Source: an uncultured Victivallales bacterium (GTDB lineage Bacteria > Verrucomicrobiota > Lentisphaeria > Victivallales > UBA1829). From it: a stretch of 40,722 nucleotides of DNA. The translations under genes were made by a program, and so were the position numbers. Where the stretch lies: contig CAKUJH010000031.1 of assembly GCA_934661375.1 (NCBI GenBank), positions 1-40,722 on the forward strand. The letters are read 5' to 3'. The notes below the pieces were generated by a model. The model searched no databases and was not told the DNA's origin. It saw only the letters and a program-made list of their open reading frames with translations. Shown here in pieces: positions 34,109 through 40,722 of the stretch. Positions within the stretch are counted from its first letter, which is position 1, and each line of letters starts with the position of its first letter.

Positions 34109-35731
34109 TTATTTTTCATTTCCCGGCGGCAGCACGTTGTCTTTCAGGATTGTCTGTCCGCAGTGCGTCAGGACAACCGCCTTGCCCGGCATCTGGCTGT
34201 CATAGGAGTGATCTTCACTCCAGTGATTTCCGGAAAACAGCAGATCATCTGTCCAGTCTGCACTCAGCATCCTGCCGTGATTGTCGTTGAATCTGTTATT
34301 CAGAATATGGATATGACGATGATAAAAGCTGTCCATTTTCTCCAGCGACGGATGAATGTCAATTACTCCCCGCGTTGAGCCGGGACATCCCTGATAAAAA
34401 CAATTGTCAAAGGTGTTGTTCCGGATCGTCATGTCATTGACGGGGCCGGCCTCGAACCAGTAATCCGAGTCTCCGGCGACCAGCACCGCCGCCCACGGAG
34501 TATGGAAATAATTGTTTTCTATAACCACATGTCCGCCGCTGGAGCAGAGTACGCCGCGCGGCTGATTTCCGCGGAATATACAGTTCCGGATGATGACATC
34601 CGGCTGCCGGTCCAGATTCAGCACCGGAGAGGCGAACGGAATGTCTTCCGGCAGCGGTTCCTCTGTGTCAAACCAGGCATACTGCTTGCCGTCCTCCAGA
34701 AAACTGACCGTATAACACTGCCCGTCAATCAGCAGACGCTCTCCTTTTTCAACGAAAGGAATCCCGAACTGCTGATAATGTCCCGCCCTGAGGAAATGCA
34801 CATCCTTGTTTTTGGGAATATAAGAACGGTAAACTCCGTGAATATTGACCGCATCGTCCCATTGGTTTTCAAACCGGCAATCCTCAATATGAATATAGCC
34901 GCCGCAGTTGGCAAAGTGAACCGCGTCATCAGAAACGGATACACTCCGTCCGCTGCCGGGCCGGACTCCGGTGCATACCTGTTTCAATTCAATGTCAAAC
35001 GAATTCTGGGCAATGATTCCCATGCCGCAGGCGGAATGAAGCATCACATTGTGTATCTGTACATTCCGGCAGGAGTCCAGCACAATTCCCGGTGTAAGAC
35101 GCGGTTCCGGCTTCATGACCAGATGGTCTCCGGGAGCCGCGATGCTGTAACGGTTCGGAAGACGCACGGTTCCCGGTGAAAGTTCTTCCGCATCAATGTC
35201 CGCCGTTCCGGATTTCCTGCCAGCCGCCCGTTCCCGGCGTTCCGGATCAAACACTTCCCAGGGAAAAGAAGTCTTCATGAATCGGTACTCATCATTTATG
35301 AAGCAGATTCTGCCGTCCTGAATCCAGTAGGGACGGTTTTCCGGAAAACGCAGAGTAATGAATTTTTCATCGCAATCAACGACATCTGCTTCCACAATGG
35401 AAGGAACGGCAAAGTCGACAGAAAATCCGGAAAGCCGCAAGTCCCGGATTCGGAAAAGGAAAAAAGGTACCACTCTTCCATGAAAAATAAAATCGGCGTT
35501 ATCACCCTGAATGGAGAAACCTGCGCGGTTCTGTACCGGAAAAATCAGTTTCTTCAGTCCTTCATCATTGTTGGAAATGTACACATAGCGCGTTTCTGCT
35601 CCTTCCGGATAAAAATGGTAAACGCCGTTCGGGAAAAAAAGTCCTTCTTTTTCCTGACGCAGCGCCGCCGCAACGGCAGGAGTCCAGTTATCTCCGGATT
35701 TGAAGTCTGAAAAATCTGCAATGTTTCTCAT
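34109..35731 (-). CDS. GH110-family alpha-1,3-galactosidase-like enzyme
   Basis: About 540 residues from ATG at 35731, chosen because AAGGGCGG lies seven bases upstream and because the longer frame starts at the predicted transcription start. It is a right-handed beta-helix with the GH110 pattern FFPNGVYHFYPEGAETRYVYISN near the N-terminus and SDDAVHFANC followed by WDDAVNIHG. Asp269 and Asp292/Asp293 are 23 and 24 residues apart, the same spacing I recall for the catalytic Asp of characterised GH110 enzymes. GH110 enzymes release terminal alpha-1,3-galactose, as in the blood-group B and linear B antigens. No signal peptide is seen, which would place it in the cytoplasm. The promoter element is shared with the GH20-like gene. 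Confidence 0.82.
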   Translation of the reverse strand: MRNIADFSDFKSGDNWTPAVAAALRQEKEGLFFPNGVYHFYPEGAETRYVYISNNDEGLKKLIFPVQNRAGFSIQGDNADFIFHGRVVPFFLFRIRDLRLSGFSVDFAVPSIVEADVVDCDEKFITLRFPENRPYWIQDGRICFINDEYRFMKTSFPWEVFDPERRERAAGRKSGTADIDAEELSPGTVRLPNRYSIAAPGDHLVMKPEPRLTPGIVLDSCRNVQIHNVMLHSACGMGIIAQNSFDIELKQVCTGVRPGSGRSVSVSDDAVHFANCGGYIHIEDCRFENQWDDAVNIHGVYRSYIPKNKDVHFLRAGHYQQFGIPFVEKGERLLIDGQCYTVSFLEDGKQYAWFDTEEPLPEDIPFASPVLNLDRQPDVIIRNCIFRGNQPRGVLCSSGGHVVIENNYFHTPWAAVLVAGDSDYWFEAGPVNDMTIRNNTFDNCFYQGCPGSTRGVIDIHPSLEKMDSFYHRHIHILNNRFNDNHGRMLSADWTDDLLFSGNHWSEDHSYDSQMPGKAVVLTHCGQTILKDNVLPPGNEK

Positions 35732-35762
35732 CTGAACCGCCCTTTTCTTTGCTATGAAACAG

Positions 35763-35802
35763 ACAGGAAAGCTTTCCGTATCCTGCCGGAAAGCTCTCCT
35801 GT
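35763..35802 (-). promoter_or_regulatory. Leader hairpin of GH110 mRNA
   Basis: ACAGGA and TCCTGT (35763-35768 and 35797-35802) enclose GCTTTCCG and CGGAAAGC (35771-35778 and 35787-35794), giving 14 pairs with an internal loop at the very 5' end of the predicted transcript. It may stabilise or regulate the mRNA. Confidence 0.6.
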
Positions 35803-35812
35803 ACACGTGGAT

Positions 35813-35870
35813 ATTATAGCATTTTTCAGTTGTTTTTCAACTTTACTCCGGAACATCGTTTGAAAAAAAA
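35813..35870 (-). repeat. Shared promoter/operator element, copy 2
   Basis: On the minus strand TTGAAA (35840-35835), a 16-base spacer and the exact TATAAT (35818-35813). The block upstream of the -35 box (35841-35870) differs from copy 1 (19530-19558) by one base plus one extra A in the A-tract. It drives GH110. Confidence 0.88.
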
Positions 35871-35876
35871 CAGCGA

Positions 35877-36231
35877 TTAACCTCCGGTCAGCTTTTCCCA
35901 GTCGGCACGCGAGATTTCATAACGGAAATGCGGCATATCCACTCCACGGTAATGCTTGACCCATGAATCCATGCGCTTCATGCCGTTGCGTTCCGCCACT
36001 TTCTGCGATGCCCGGTTGGTGTCGCGGATTATGGAACAGACCGCCCACAACCCCATGCCGGTCCGCATAGCGCCGGAACTGATTGTCCAGCCATGCCTGC
36101 GTTTCCGCTTCGGTAAACGCTCCTTCGTAGGCATACATGACTTCCGGGTCACGGAGAATTCGGCTCAAAGCCGGAAAATCATTCTGGGTCATTTCTCGCA
36201 GATACAGCCGTTCTGTACTGAATTTCAGCAT
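35877..36231 (-). pseudogene. GNAT-family acetyltransferase, frameshifted and internally deleted
   Basis: The first part (from ATG at 36231, with AAGGAG upstream) reads LYLREMTQNDFPALSRILRDPEVMYAYE and onward to FRRYADRHG. The matching C-terminal part, SIIRDTNRASQKVAERNGMK to EKLTGG, lies in another frame. The frames meet at a run of four C at 36051-36054 (GGGG on the coding strand), where removing one base would give HGLWAV. In related GNAT proteins about 65-70 residues, including the acetyl-CoA motif, lie between LWAV and SIIRDTN, and here they are absent. So the gene has both a frameshift and a deletion and cannot make an active enzyme. It lies 76 bases after an intact GNAT gene of a different subfamily. 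Confidence 0.82.
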
Positions 36232-36307
36232 TGTTCAAACTCCTTCCGATTCCTCGAATAAATTGCGGTGAATTTTTCATATGGTGAAGAATAGAGAGTA
36301 TCAGGAT

Positions 36308-36778
36308 TCATTTTGACTCCTTGGGGTTCAACAGAAGGACCATGCCCTCTTCGTTGGTGTGAAATCCGAGATTCAGATAAAACGGACGTCCCGCATCCGT
36401 TGCATCCAGCGAAATTTCCGTGACCCCGCGTTCTTTTGCGGCGTCTATCAGCATTTCGGTCATGTGTCTGGCAATCCCTCTGCGGCGGTATTTCTCCGCA
36501 GTGTAAACATTCATCAGATGCGCCCGTTTTCCTGTGGGATGACTGAATGTCGGCATCAGACGGATGAAGCAGATCGTTGCACAGCCGACAACTTGTCCGC
36601 AATCGGTCGCCAGTACTGTCAGCTGATCGCCGTTCCGGAAAAATTCCCGGCTTTCCGTTATCAGTTCCGGCGGAAAAACGAAATCTGCCGGCAGTCCGTT
36701 CACTTCGCGCAGCATTTCCAGACGGATCCGCATTTCTTTTTCCAGTCCGCCGTGAAAAGTATAATCTGTTTTATTCAT
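36308..36778 (-). CDS. GNAT-family N-acetyltransferase
   Basis: 156 residues. The core has LMNVYTAEKYRRRGIARHMTEMLIDAAKERG (about 88-118 by eye), with the Arg-Gly-Ile-Ala acetyl-CoA loop, followed by ISLDATDAGRPFYLNLGF. The N-terminus (TFHGGLEKEMRIRLEMLREVNG) resembles a small GNAT subgroup found in gut bacteria. The acceptor substrate is not predictable. AGGGG about ten bases upstream supports the ATG. It probably shares a transcript with the GNAT pseudogene just downstream. Confidence 0.85.
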   Translation of the reverse strand: MNKTDYTFHGGLEKEMRIRLEMLREVNGLPADFVFPPELITESREFFRNGDQLTVLATDCGQVVGCATICFIRLMPTFSHPTGKRAHLMNVYTAEKYRRRGIARHMTEMLIDAAKERGVTEISLDATDAGRPFYLNLGFHTNEEGMVLLLNPKESK

Positions 36779-36859
36779 GTTTCATTTCCCCTTTCAGACG
36801 GCGACAGCAAATCCGCGAGCTTTCACCCAGAGATATGATATTCCATGAACAGAACATCT

Positions 36860-37579
36860 TCAACTCCTTTTCCGCAGAACGGCAGCTATGAAATTCAGAT
36901 ATTTCCCGCCGCCCGCCTGCATGGATTTACGGTCGTTGACCGCATATTCGTTTTCACAGACCAGCCAGTCGTTCCAGACTTCCTCATTGCTTTCCATTTC
37001 GCACAGGGAAAGCAGTTCCGCCCCGCGGGATTTTCCGAATATGGAACGCCAGTAATCCGTATCGTGCAGATAATCCAGCTGCTCCGGAGTCCAGGAAAGC
37101 AGCAGTTCCGGGGGCAGGGCATGATGACAATCTTTCTTCATGCCGGGAAATGACAGATAAAGCAGACCGTCCTTTTTTACATACGGAAGAAGTTTTTCGT
37201 CCAGATAGTTTTCATTGCGTCCGAAATAATTGTAGGAATCAATGCTGACCACTGCATCGAAGAAATTCCGCTCGAACGGCAGATTTTCCGCATCCGCCTT
37301 GACCGGCGTGATCTGTTCCGGGGACAGCCCCATGGCTGCGAAAAATTTCCGGTTCTCCGCCGGATCGCTCCACAAATCCGCCGCATACACTCTGAACCCG
37401 TATTCCTTTGTCAGAAAAACCGAAGTCAGTCCTTGACCGCTTCCCAGATCCAGCACTGTTCCTGCACGGGGAATCCGGTGATCCGTCAGCAGTTCCTCCG
37501 CCAGCTTGACCGGATTCGGTCCCATGATTCTGTCCCGCAGTTCGGGAGTGTCATACTTTTGACTTTTCTGATAGTTCAT
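36860..37579 (-). CDS. Class I SAM-dependent methyltransferase
   Basis: 239 residues. Motif I is VLDLGSGQG near residues 42-50, followed by YAADLWS with the acidic residue after strand two, and a DAENLPFERNFFDAVVSIDS segment typical of small-molecule methyltransferases. The N-terminal YDTPELRDRIMGPNPVKLAEELL is found in an uncharacterised methyltransferase subgroup; the substrate is unknown. The ATG overlaps the TetR stop codon as ATGA, so its translation is coupled to the regulator. A detoxifying or drug-modifying role under TetR control is possible but not shown. Confidence 0.83.
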   Translation of the reverse strand: MNYQKSQKYDTPELRDRIMGPNPVKLAEELLTDHRIPRAGTVLDLGSGQGLTSVFLTKEYGFRVYAADLWSDPAENRKFFAAMGLSPEQITPVKADAENLPFERNFFDAVVSIDSYNYFGRNENYLDEKLLPYVKKDGLLYLSFPGMKKDCHHALPPELLLSWTPEQLDYLHDTDYWRSIFGKSRGAELLSLCEMESNEEVWNDWLVCENEYAVNDRKSMQAGGGKYLNFIAAVLRKRS

Positions 37580-38148
37580 TGTAAAATCCTTTTCAGCTGC
37601 CGGATCAATTGTTTTTTCTTCCGTCCGGCGGTGTCATATTGGTTCATCAGCAGATAAAACGGAGCATAGAACCGGTATGCATCCGTTTCGGGATCTTTCG
37701 ACCCGTTCGTCCGGAAAAGATCTTCCAGATAATGCAGAACGCCGCTGCCGAAATACTGCTGATACAGCGCGTTCATTTCCGGGGAACGGTACTGTTCCAG
37801 AGTCAGCAGACGCCGGAACGCCGAAGCAAATTCATTTTCAGTCCAATGACGGAACATACACAATGTGAATTCCATCAGCTCGGCGTGTCCGATGTCCAGG
37901 TAACTATCCGGGTTTTCGGTATATCCTTCCTGCGGCAGACTGCATTGCACGGCATTTTTGCGGTCGAATTCTTCCATCCGCCGCAGAATGCTCTGAAAAA
38001 TATCCTGTTTTCCCGCGTAATGCCGGTACAGCGCACCCGCGGTGATTCCGAGTTCCCCGGCTATATCCCGCATGGATACCGCATCAAAACCTCTTTGCGC
38101 AAATAAGTTCAGTGCGGTTTTCAGTATTCTGTCCTTTGTGCTTTTCAT
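37576..38148 (-). CDS. TetR-family transcriptional regulator
   Basis: 190 residues from ATG at 38148, which has GGAGG just upstream; the longer frame from 38241 runs across the promoter and operators and so cannot be the real start. The N-terminus is a TetR helix-turn-helix (RILKTALNLFAQRGFDAVSMRDIAGELGI, then GALYRHYAGKQDIF). The C-terminal helical domain binds an unknown ligand. Two perfect dyads (GTAAAC-N4-GTTTAC) lie in its own promoter, one between the -35 and -10 boxes and one over the start site. It therefore almost certainly represses itself and the coupled methyltransferase gene. Confidence 0.9.
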   Translation of the reverse strand: MKSTKDRILKTALNLFAQRGFDAVSMRDIAGELGITAGALYRHYAGKQDIFQSILRRMEEFDRKNAVQCSLPQEGYTENPDSYLDIGHAELMEFTLCMFRHWTENEFASAFRRLLTLEQYRSPEMNALYQQYFGSGVLHYLEDLFRTNGSKDPETDAYRFYAPFYLLMNQYDTAGRKKKQLIRQLKRILQ

Positions 38149-38168
38149 AAACCTCCATTCTATTTCAA

Positions 38169-38184
38169 GTAAACGATTGTTTAC
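38169..38184. promoter_or_regulatory. TetR operator O1
   Basis: GTAAAC-GATT-GTTTAC, a perfect dyad just downstream of the -10 box, over the predicted start site. Its centre is 26 bases from O2. Confidence 0.88.
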
Positions 38185-38188
38185 CGAT

Positions 38189-38217
38189 AATATAGTAAAC
38201 ATCCGTTTACTTTTCAA
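38189..38217 (-). promoter_or_regulatory. Promoter of the tetR-methyltransferase operon
   Basis: On the minus strand TTGAAA (38217-38212) and TATATT (38194-38189) with a 17-base spacer that consists almost entirely of operator O2. Confidence 0.85.
38195..38210. promoter_or_regulatory. TetR operator O2
   Basis: GTAAAC-ATCC-GTTTAC, a perfect dyad filling the -35/-10 spacer. Only the four central bases differ from O1. Confidence 0.88.
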
Positions 38218-38321
38218 GTGATGGAATAAGAAAATATGCAAAAAAAAAATAAATTGTTATCCCATGTCAATCCATTTGAACTGCAAATGATACTCCATTT
38301 TTTGCGTGTTTTTTGGCTTTT

Positions 38322-38334
38322 TGATTTGCAATCA
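38322..38334. other. Small dyad upstream of guaA
   Basis: TGATT-TGC-AATCA within the A/T-rich 176-base stretch before guaA. It may be a regulatory site. I see no clear promoter or riboswitch in this stretch. Confidence 0.3.
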
Positions 38335-38393
38335 GGCAATTCCGCATGTATTGTGTTTCCGTGGCACTCACTTTAACGGGAGATTGAAGAAAC

Positions 38394-39668
38394 ATGAAAC
38401 AAACACCGGAAACCATTATTCTGCTGAATTTTGTCTGCGAAGACATTCAGAAAGTGGCTCGTGCGGTTCGTGACCGCAATATCTACACCATGGTCATGCC
38501 ATATACCGTCCCTGTCGAACGGGTGATGCAGGAAAAACCCGTCGGTCTGATTGTCTGTGCTGACCCCGGCGTTCCCGCGCATGACGCCGATCTGCAGCGG
38601 TTCAAGGCACTCGGTCTGCCTCTGCTGGAACTGGAAATCACCAAAGAAAACATTCCGGCTCAGGCGGAAAAAGCCATCGCGTTCTGTATGGAAAAATGCG
38701 GCTGTCACGGACTCTGGAAAATGGAAAACTTCATAGATGAAGCCATTGCCGATATCCGCGCACAGGTCGGCGATCAGAAAGTTGTGCTGGGACTTTCCGG
38801 AGGTGTTGACTCCTCGGTGGTTGCCGCGCTGATTCACAAGGCGATCGGCAAACAGCTTACCTGCGTGTTTGTCAATCACGGTCTGCTCCGGAAAAATGAA
38901 CCTGAAATGGTGCAGAAAGTTTTTGCCGATACTTTCGACATGAATCTCCGCTACATTGACGCGTCCGACCGGTTCCTGGATAAACTGGCGGGAGTGTCTG
39001 ATCCGGAAAAGAAACGCAAAATCATCGGCAAGGAATTCATTGATGTCTTTGCGGAAGCCGCGGCGGAAATCAATGCCCCGTTCCTCGGACAAGGCACCAT
39101 CTATCCCGATATTCTTGAAAGCATCCCGCTGGACGGCAACCCCAATGGCGTCATCAAGAGTCATCACAATGTGGGCGGTCTGCCCAAGGATCTGAAATTC
39201 AAGCTGGTCGAACCGGTCGAACGTCTTTTCAAGGATGAAGTCCGCAAGGTCGGACGTCTGCTCGGTCTGCCGCCGGAAATGATTGACCGCCATCCGTTCC
39301 CCGGACCGTCTCTGGGGGTGCGTCATGTCGGCGCGATTGACCGCTCTACGCTCAAAATGTTGCGGGAAGCGGATGCCATCGTAACCGAAGAGCTGTTGAA
39401 ATCCGGCTGGTACCACAAAACCTGGCAGACTTTTGCCATCTTCGTTCCGGTGAAGACTGTCGGCATGAAAAACCATGCCCGCACATATGAATATGTGATT
39501 GCCATCCGTTCCATCAACAGTGTGGATGCGGTTACGGCGCAGGTGGTGCGTCTGCCGTGGGAACTGCTGGAAAACATGGCATCGCGCATTATTGCGGAAG
39601 TGGACGGCGTCAACCGTGTGGTTTACGACATTACCCAGAAGCCGCCGGGAACGATCGAGTGGGAATAA
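38394..39668 (+). CDS. guaA: GMP synthase with truncated glutamine amidotransferase domain
   Basis: 424 residues against about 510-525 for ordinary GuaA. The ATP pyrophosphatase domain is complete: LSGGVDSS (134-141), VNHGLLRKNE, GQGTIYPDILES, HHNVGGLP, and the dimerisation domain ending DITQKPPGTIEWE. The N-terminal 105 residues resemble only the first half of the class I amidotransferase domain (IYTMVMPYTVPVERVMQEKP, GLIVCADPG). They stop where the nucleophile motif GxCYG should follow: GLPLLELEIT replaces it, and the His and Glu of the triad are also missing. It should convert XMP to GMP with free ammonia, or with glutaminase supplied by another protein. The frame is intact, so this is not recent decay. 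It ends at a strong terminator. Confidence 0.9.
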   Translation: MKQTPETIILLNFVCEDIQKVARAVRDRNIYTMVMPYTVPVERVMQEKPVGLIVCADPGVPAHDADLQRFKALGLPLLELEITKENIPAQAEKAIAFCMEKCGCHGLWKMENFIDEAIADIRAQVGDQKVVLGLSGGVDSSVVAALIHKAIGKQLTCVFVNHGLLRKNEPEMVQKVFADTFDMNLRYIDASDRFLDKLAGVSDPEKKRKIIGKEFIDVFAEAAAEINAPFLGQGTIYPDILESIPLDGNPNGVIKSHHNVGGLPKDLKFKLVEPVERLFKDEVRKVGRLLGLPPEMIDRHPFPGPSLGVRHVGAIDRSTLKMLREADAIVTEELLKSGWYHKTWQTFAIFVPVKTVGMKNHARTYEYVIAIRSINSVDAVTAQVVRLPWELLENMASRIIAEVDGVNRVVYDITQKPPGTIEWE

Positions 39669-39679
39669 TATCCCGACTG

Positions 39680-39717
39680 TCAGAAAAAGCCCGGGAATAT
39701 CTGCGGGCTTTTTCTGA
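39680..39717 (+). terminator. Intrinsic terminator after guaA
   Basis: TCAGAAAAAGCCCG (39680-39693) pairs with CGGGCTTTTTCTGA (39704-39717) around a ten-base loop, with a T-run in the right arm. It begins 11 bases after the guaA stop. Confidence 0.92.
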
Positions 39718-39767
39718 TTTAAACTCCTTTGCGGCAGTAATCGATAAAGATTCCAATAGCCGATAAA

Positions 39768-40595
39768 ATGATATTGTCATGGAATATATTTCTTCTTCTG
39801 CTGATATCGGTATTGACTGGCGGCTGTGCATTGCCGCGGTATGGCTGCATTGTGCCTGAATGCAGCGGCAGAATAACGGATTCTTCGGGGAGACCGTTGG
39901 AGAATGCATGTGTCCGGATGAGCAGTTACGGGAAGAATGTCGAAACATATACCAATGCCAATGGAGAATTCCATTTTCCCGCTTTACATAAATGGCTGTC
40001 TCCAATCTGCCGGACGGATATTTGGATTTTGGATAATTGGGATGACAAGTATTATGAAACTGTTGCAGGGAATCCGGATGTCGCAGCAGGTCCACTGTGT
40101 TTTTACGTGGAGACTGCGTTTGAGAAGTTTTTGCTGTTTGGACCCAATCCGCAGCCTTCCAAATATGATTTGATGGCGCTTTCGGAATATTTGGAAGTGA
40201 AACTCTTCGGAAAATATCCGCTTGTCATTTGGCTTCCGGAGACAACTCCGTCAGGGCGGGAAGCCCGGAAAAAATTCGAGGAAGATTTTCAGAATAAGCA
40301 GCGCGCGTGGTTTTTCGAAGATTTTTATTTTTGCAAAAACTTTTGGACAGGCCAGAGTTATGTATGTTTTCGTCCAGTAGATTTTTTGGAAAAAGGAGTT
40401 CCGTCTTACTCATTTCGAATTGAAAAAACGATTATGACATTTCATCCTGATTTCGTGAAATGGCTGAAGAAAAATAGTACCGCGGATGACCGTATGAAAG
40501 CCTTGCAGGAAAAACTGAAGAGACGTCCGTTATTGGATATGTGGCTTTATCCGTTTCTTCCGGACGCTGCGGATTTGCAGAAAATGAAAATGTGA
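39768..40595 (+). CDS. Hypothetical lipoprotein with carboxypeptidase-regulatory-like domain
   Basis: 275 residues. The N-terminus is a lipoprotein signal ending LTGGC near residue 20, so the protein is probably lipid-anchored in a membrane. Residues about 33-75 (GRITDSSGRPLENACVRM, TNANGEFHFP) form a small beta-sandwich of the carboxypeptidase-regulatory-like/CarboxypepD_reg type. The rest is rich in Phe, Tyr, Trp and Lys and matches nothing I recognise. Base composition looks more A/T-rich than the neighbours, which may indicate a different history. The ribosome site is weak. It follows guaA's terminator and so is probably transcribed separately. Confidence 0.75.
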   Translation: MILSWNIFLLLLISVLTGGCALPRYGCIVPECSGRITDSSGRPLENACVRMSSYGKNVETYTNANGEFHFPALHKWLSPICRTDIWILDNWDDKYYETVAGNPDVAAGPLCFYVETAFEKFLLFGPNPQPSKYDLMALSEYLEVKLFGKYPLVIWLPETTPSGREARKKFEEDFQNKQRAWFFEDFYFCKNFWTGQSYVCFRPVDFLEKGVPSYSFRIEKTIMTFHPDFVKWLKKNSTADDRMKALQEKLKRRPLLDMWLYPFLPDAADLQKMKM

Positions 40596-40676
40596 AACTT
40601 CTCCGAACACGTTTTTTATGTCCACGGATACGGATATTGAAATCCGAAAAAACACGAAAAAAAATTGAAATTTGAT

Positions 40677-40704
40677 TTGACAAAGAGTGAAAGTGTGCTA
40701 AATT
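40677..40704 (+). promoter_or_regulatory. Promoter of a gene beyond the right edge
   Basis: TTGACA (40677-40682) and TAAATT (40699-40704) with 16 bases between. It points out of the window, and nothing after it can be assigned. Confidence 0.55.
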
Positions 40705-40722
40705 GTAGCCCTGTTGCGCCTC

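Noticed and set aside
19502..35870. The two-copy 57-base element as a transposon end or attachment site
   Set aside because: No transposase, target duplication or matching ends are seen, and each copy carries a well-formed promoter facing a gene, so a regulatory element explains it better.
38218..38393. A purine riboswitch upstream of guaA
   Set aside because: The conserved core bases of known purine riboswitches are not visible and no terminator hairpin precedes the gene.

Overview
The window looks like a chromosomal segment from a bacterium of the Lentisphaerota/Victivallales kind (PVC superphylum). The main reasons are a pseudopilin with the FTLIELLVV N-terminus and a C-terminal H-X9-DG-like region, large secreted proteins pairing a CBM9-like domain with a GH123/DUF6067-like region, many glycan-active genes, paired Gfo/Idh/MocA oxidoreductases, and long non-coding antisense ORFs typical of strong codon bias. 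The lineage is an inference from family content. No rRNA, tRNA, insertion sequence, prophage or CRISPR array was seen.

Left part (1-15 kb), mostly housekeeping. It holds an RhtA-like exporter tail and a PutP-type Na+/proline symporter; a GNAT enzyme; a minus-strand operon of FHA-pseudokinase, thyX and a GT2 glycosyltransferase; galE plus a DnaQ-like exonuclease ending at a strong bidirectional terminator; nifU-tsaB; rsmB followed directly by a glycoside-hydrolase-like gene and a sialidase-fold gene; and proC-rlmI.

Centre (15-30 kb), two glycan-processing units reading away from a shared 300-bp control region. Leftward: a GH20-like enzyme and a secreted CBM9-like protein, from a promoter whose 57-bp sequence recurs upstream of a GH110 gene 16 kb away. 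Rightward: a pseudopilin, a 1154-aa CBM9-DUF6067 protein, a beta-helix protein, a 981-aa barrel/LamG protein, a small secreted protein and a LacI-family regulator. This unit starts from an exact sigma-70 consensus promoter followed by a 20-bp LacI-like operator. It is the best candidate for an undescribed system: a pseudopilin-led glycan capture and degradation cassette with its own repressor.

Right part (30-40.7 kb). Two Gfo/Idh/MocA oxidoreductases and a PhnP-like metallo-hydrolase are divergent from an AraC regulator. A GH110 alpha-galactosidase, a decayed GNAT pseudogene and an intact GNAT follow. A TetR-methyltransferase operon has two perfect operators in its promoter. A GMP synthase follows with most of its glutaminase domain missing, then a small lipoprotein and the promoter of a gene beyond the edge.

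Together the glycan genes (sialidase fold, GH20-like, GH110, GH123-like, beta-helix) suggest use of host-type or other complex glycans, with regulators embedded beside their targets. Functions of the large hydrolase-like proteins are assigned from fold-level resemblance only.
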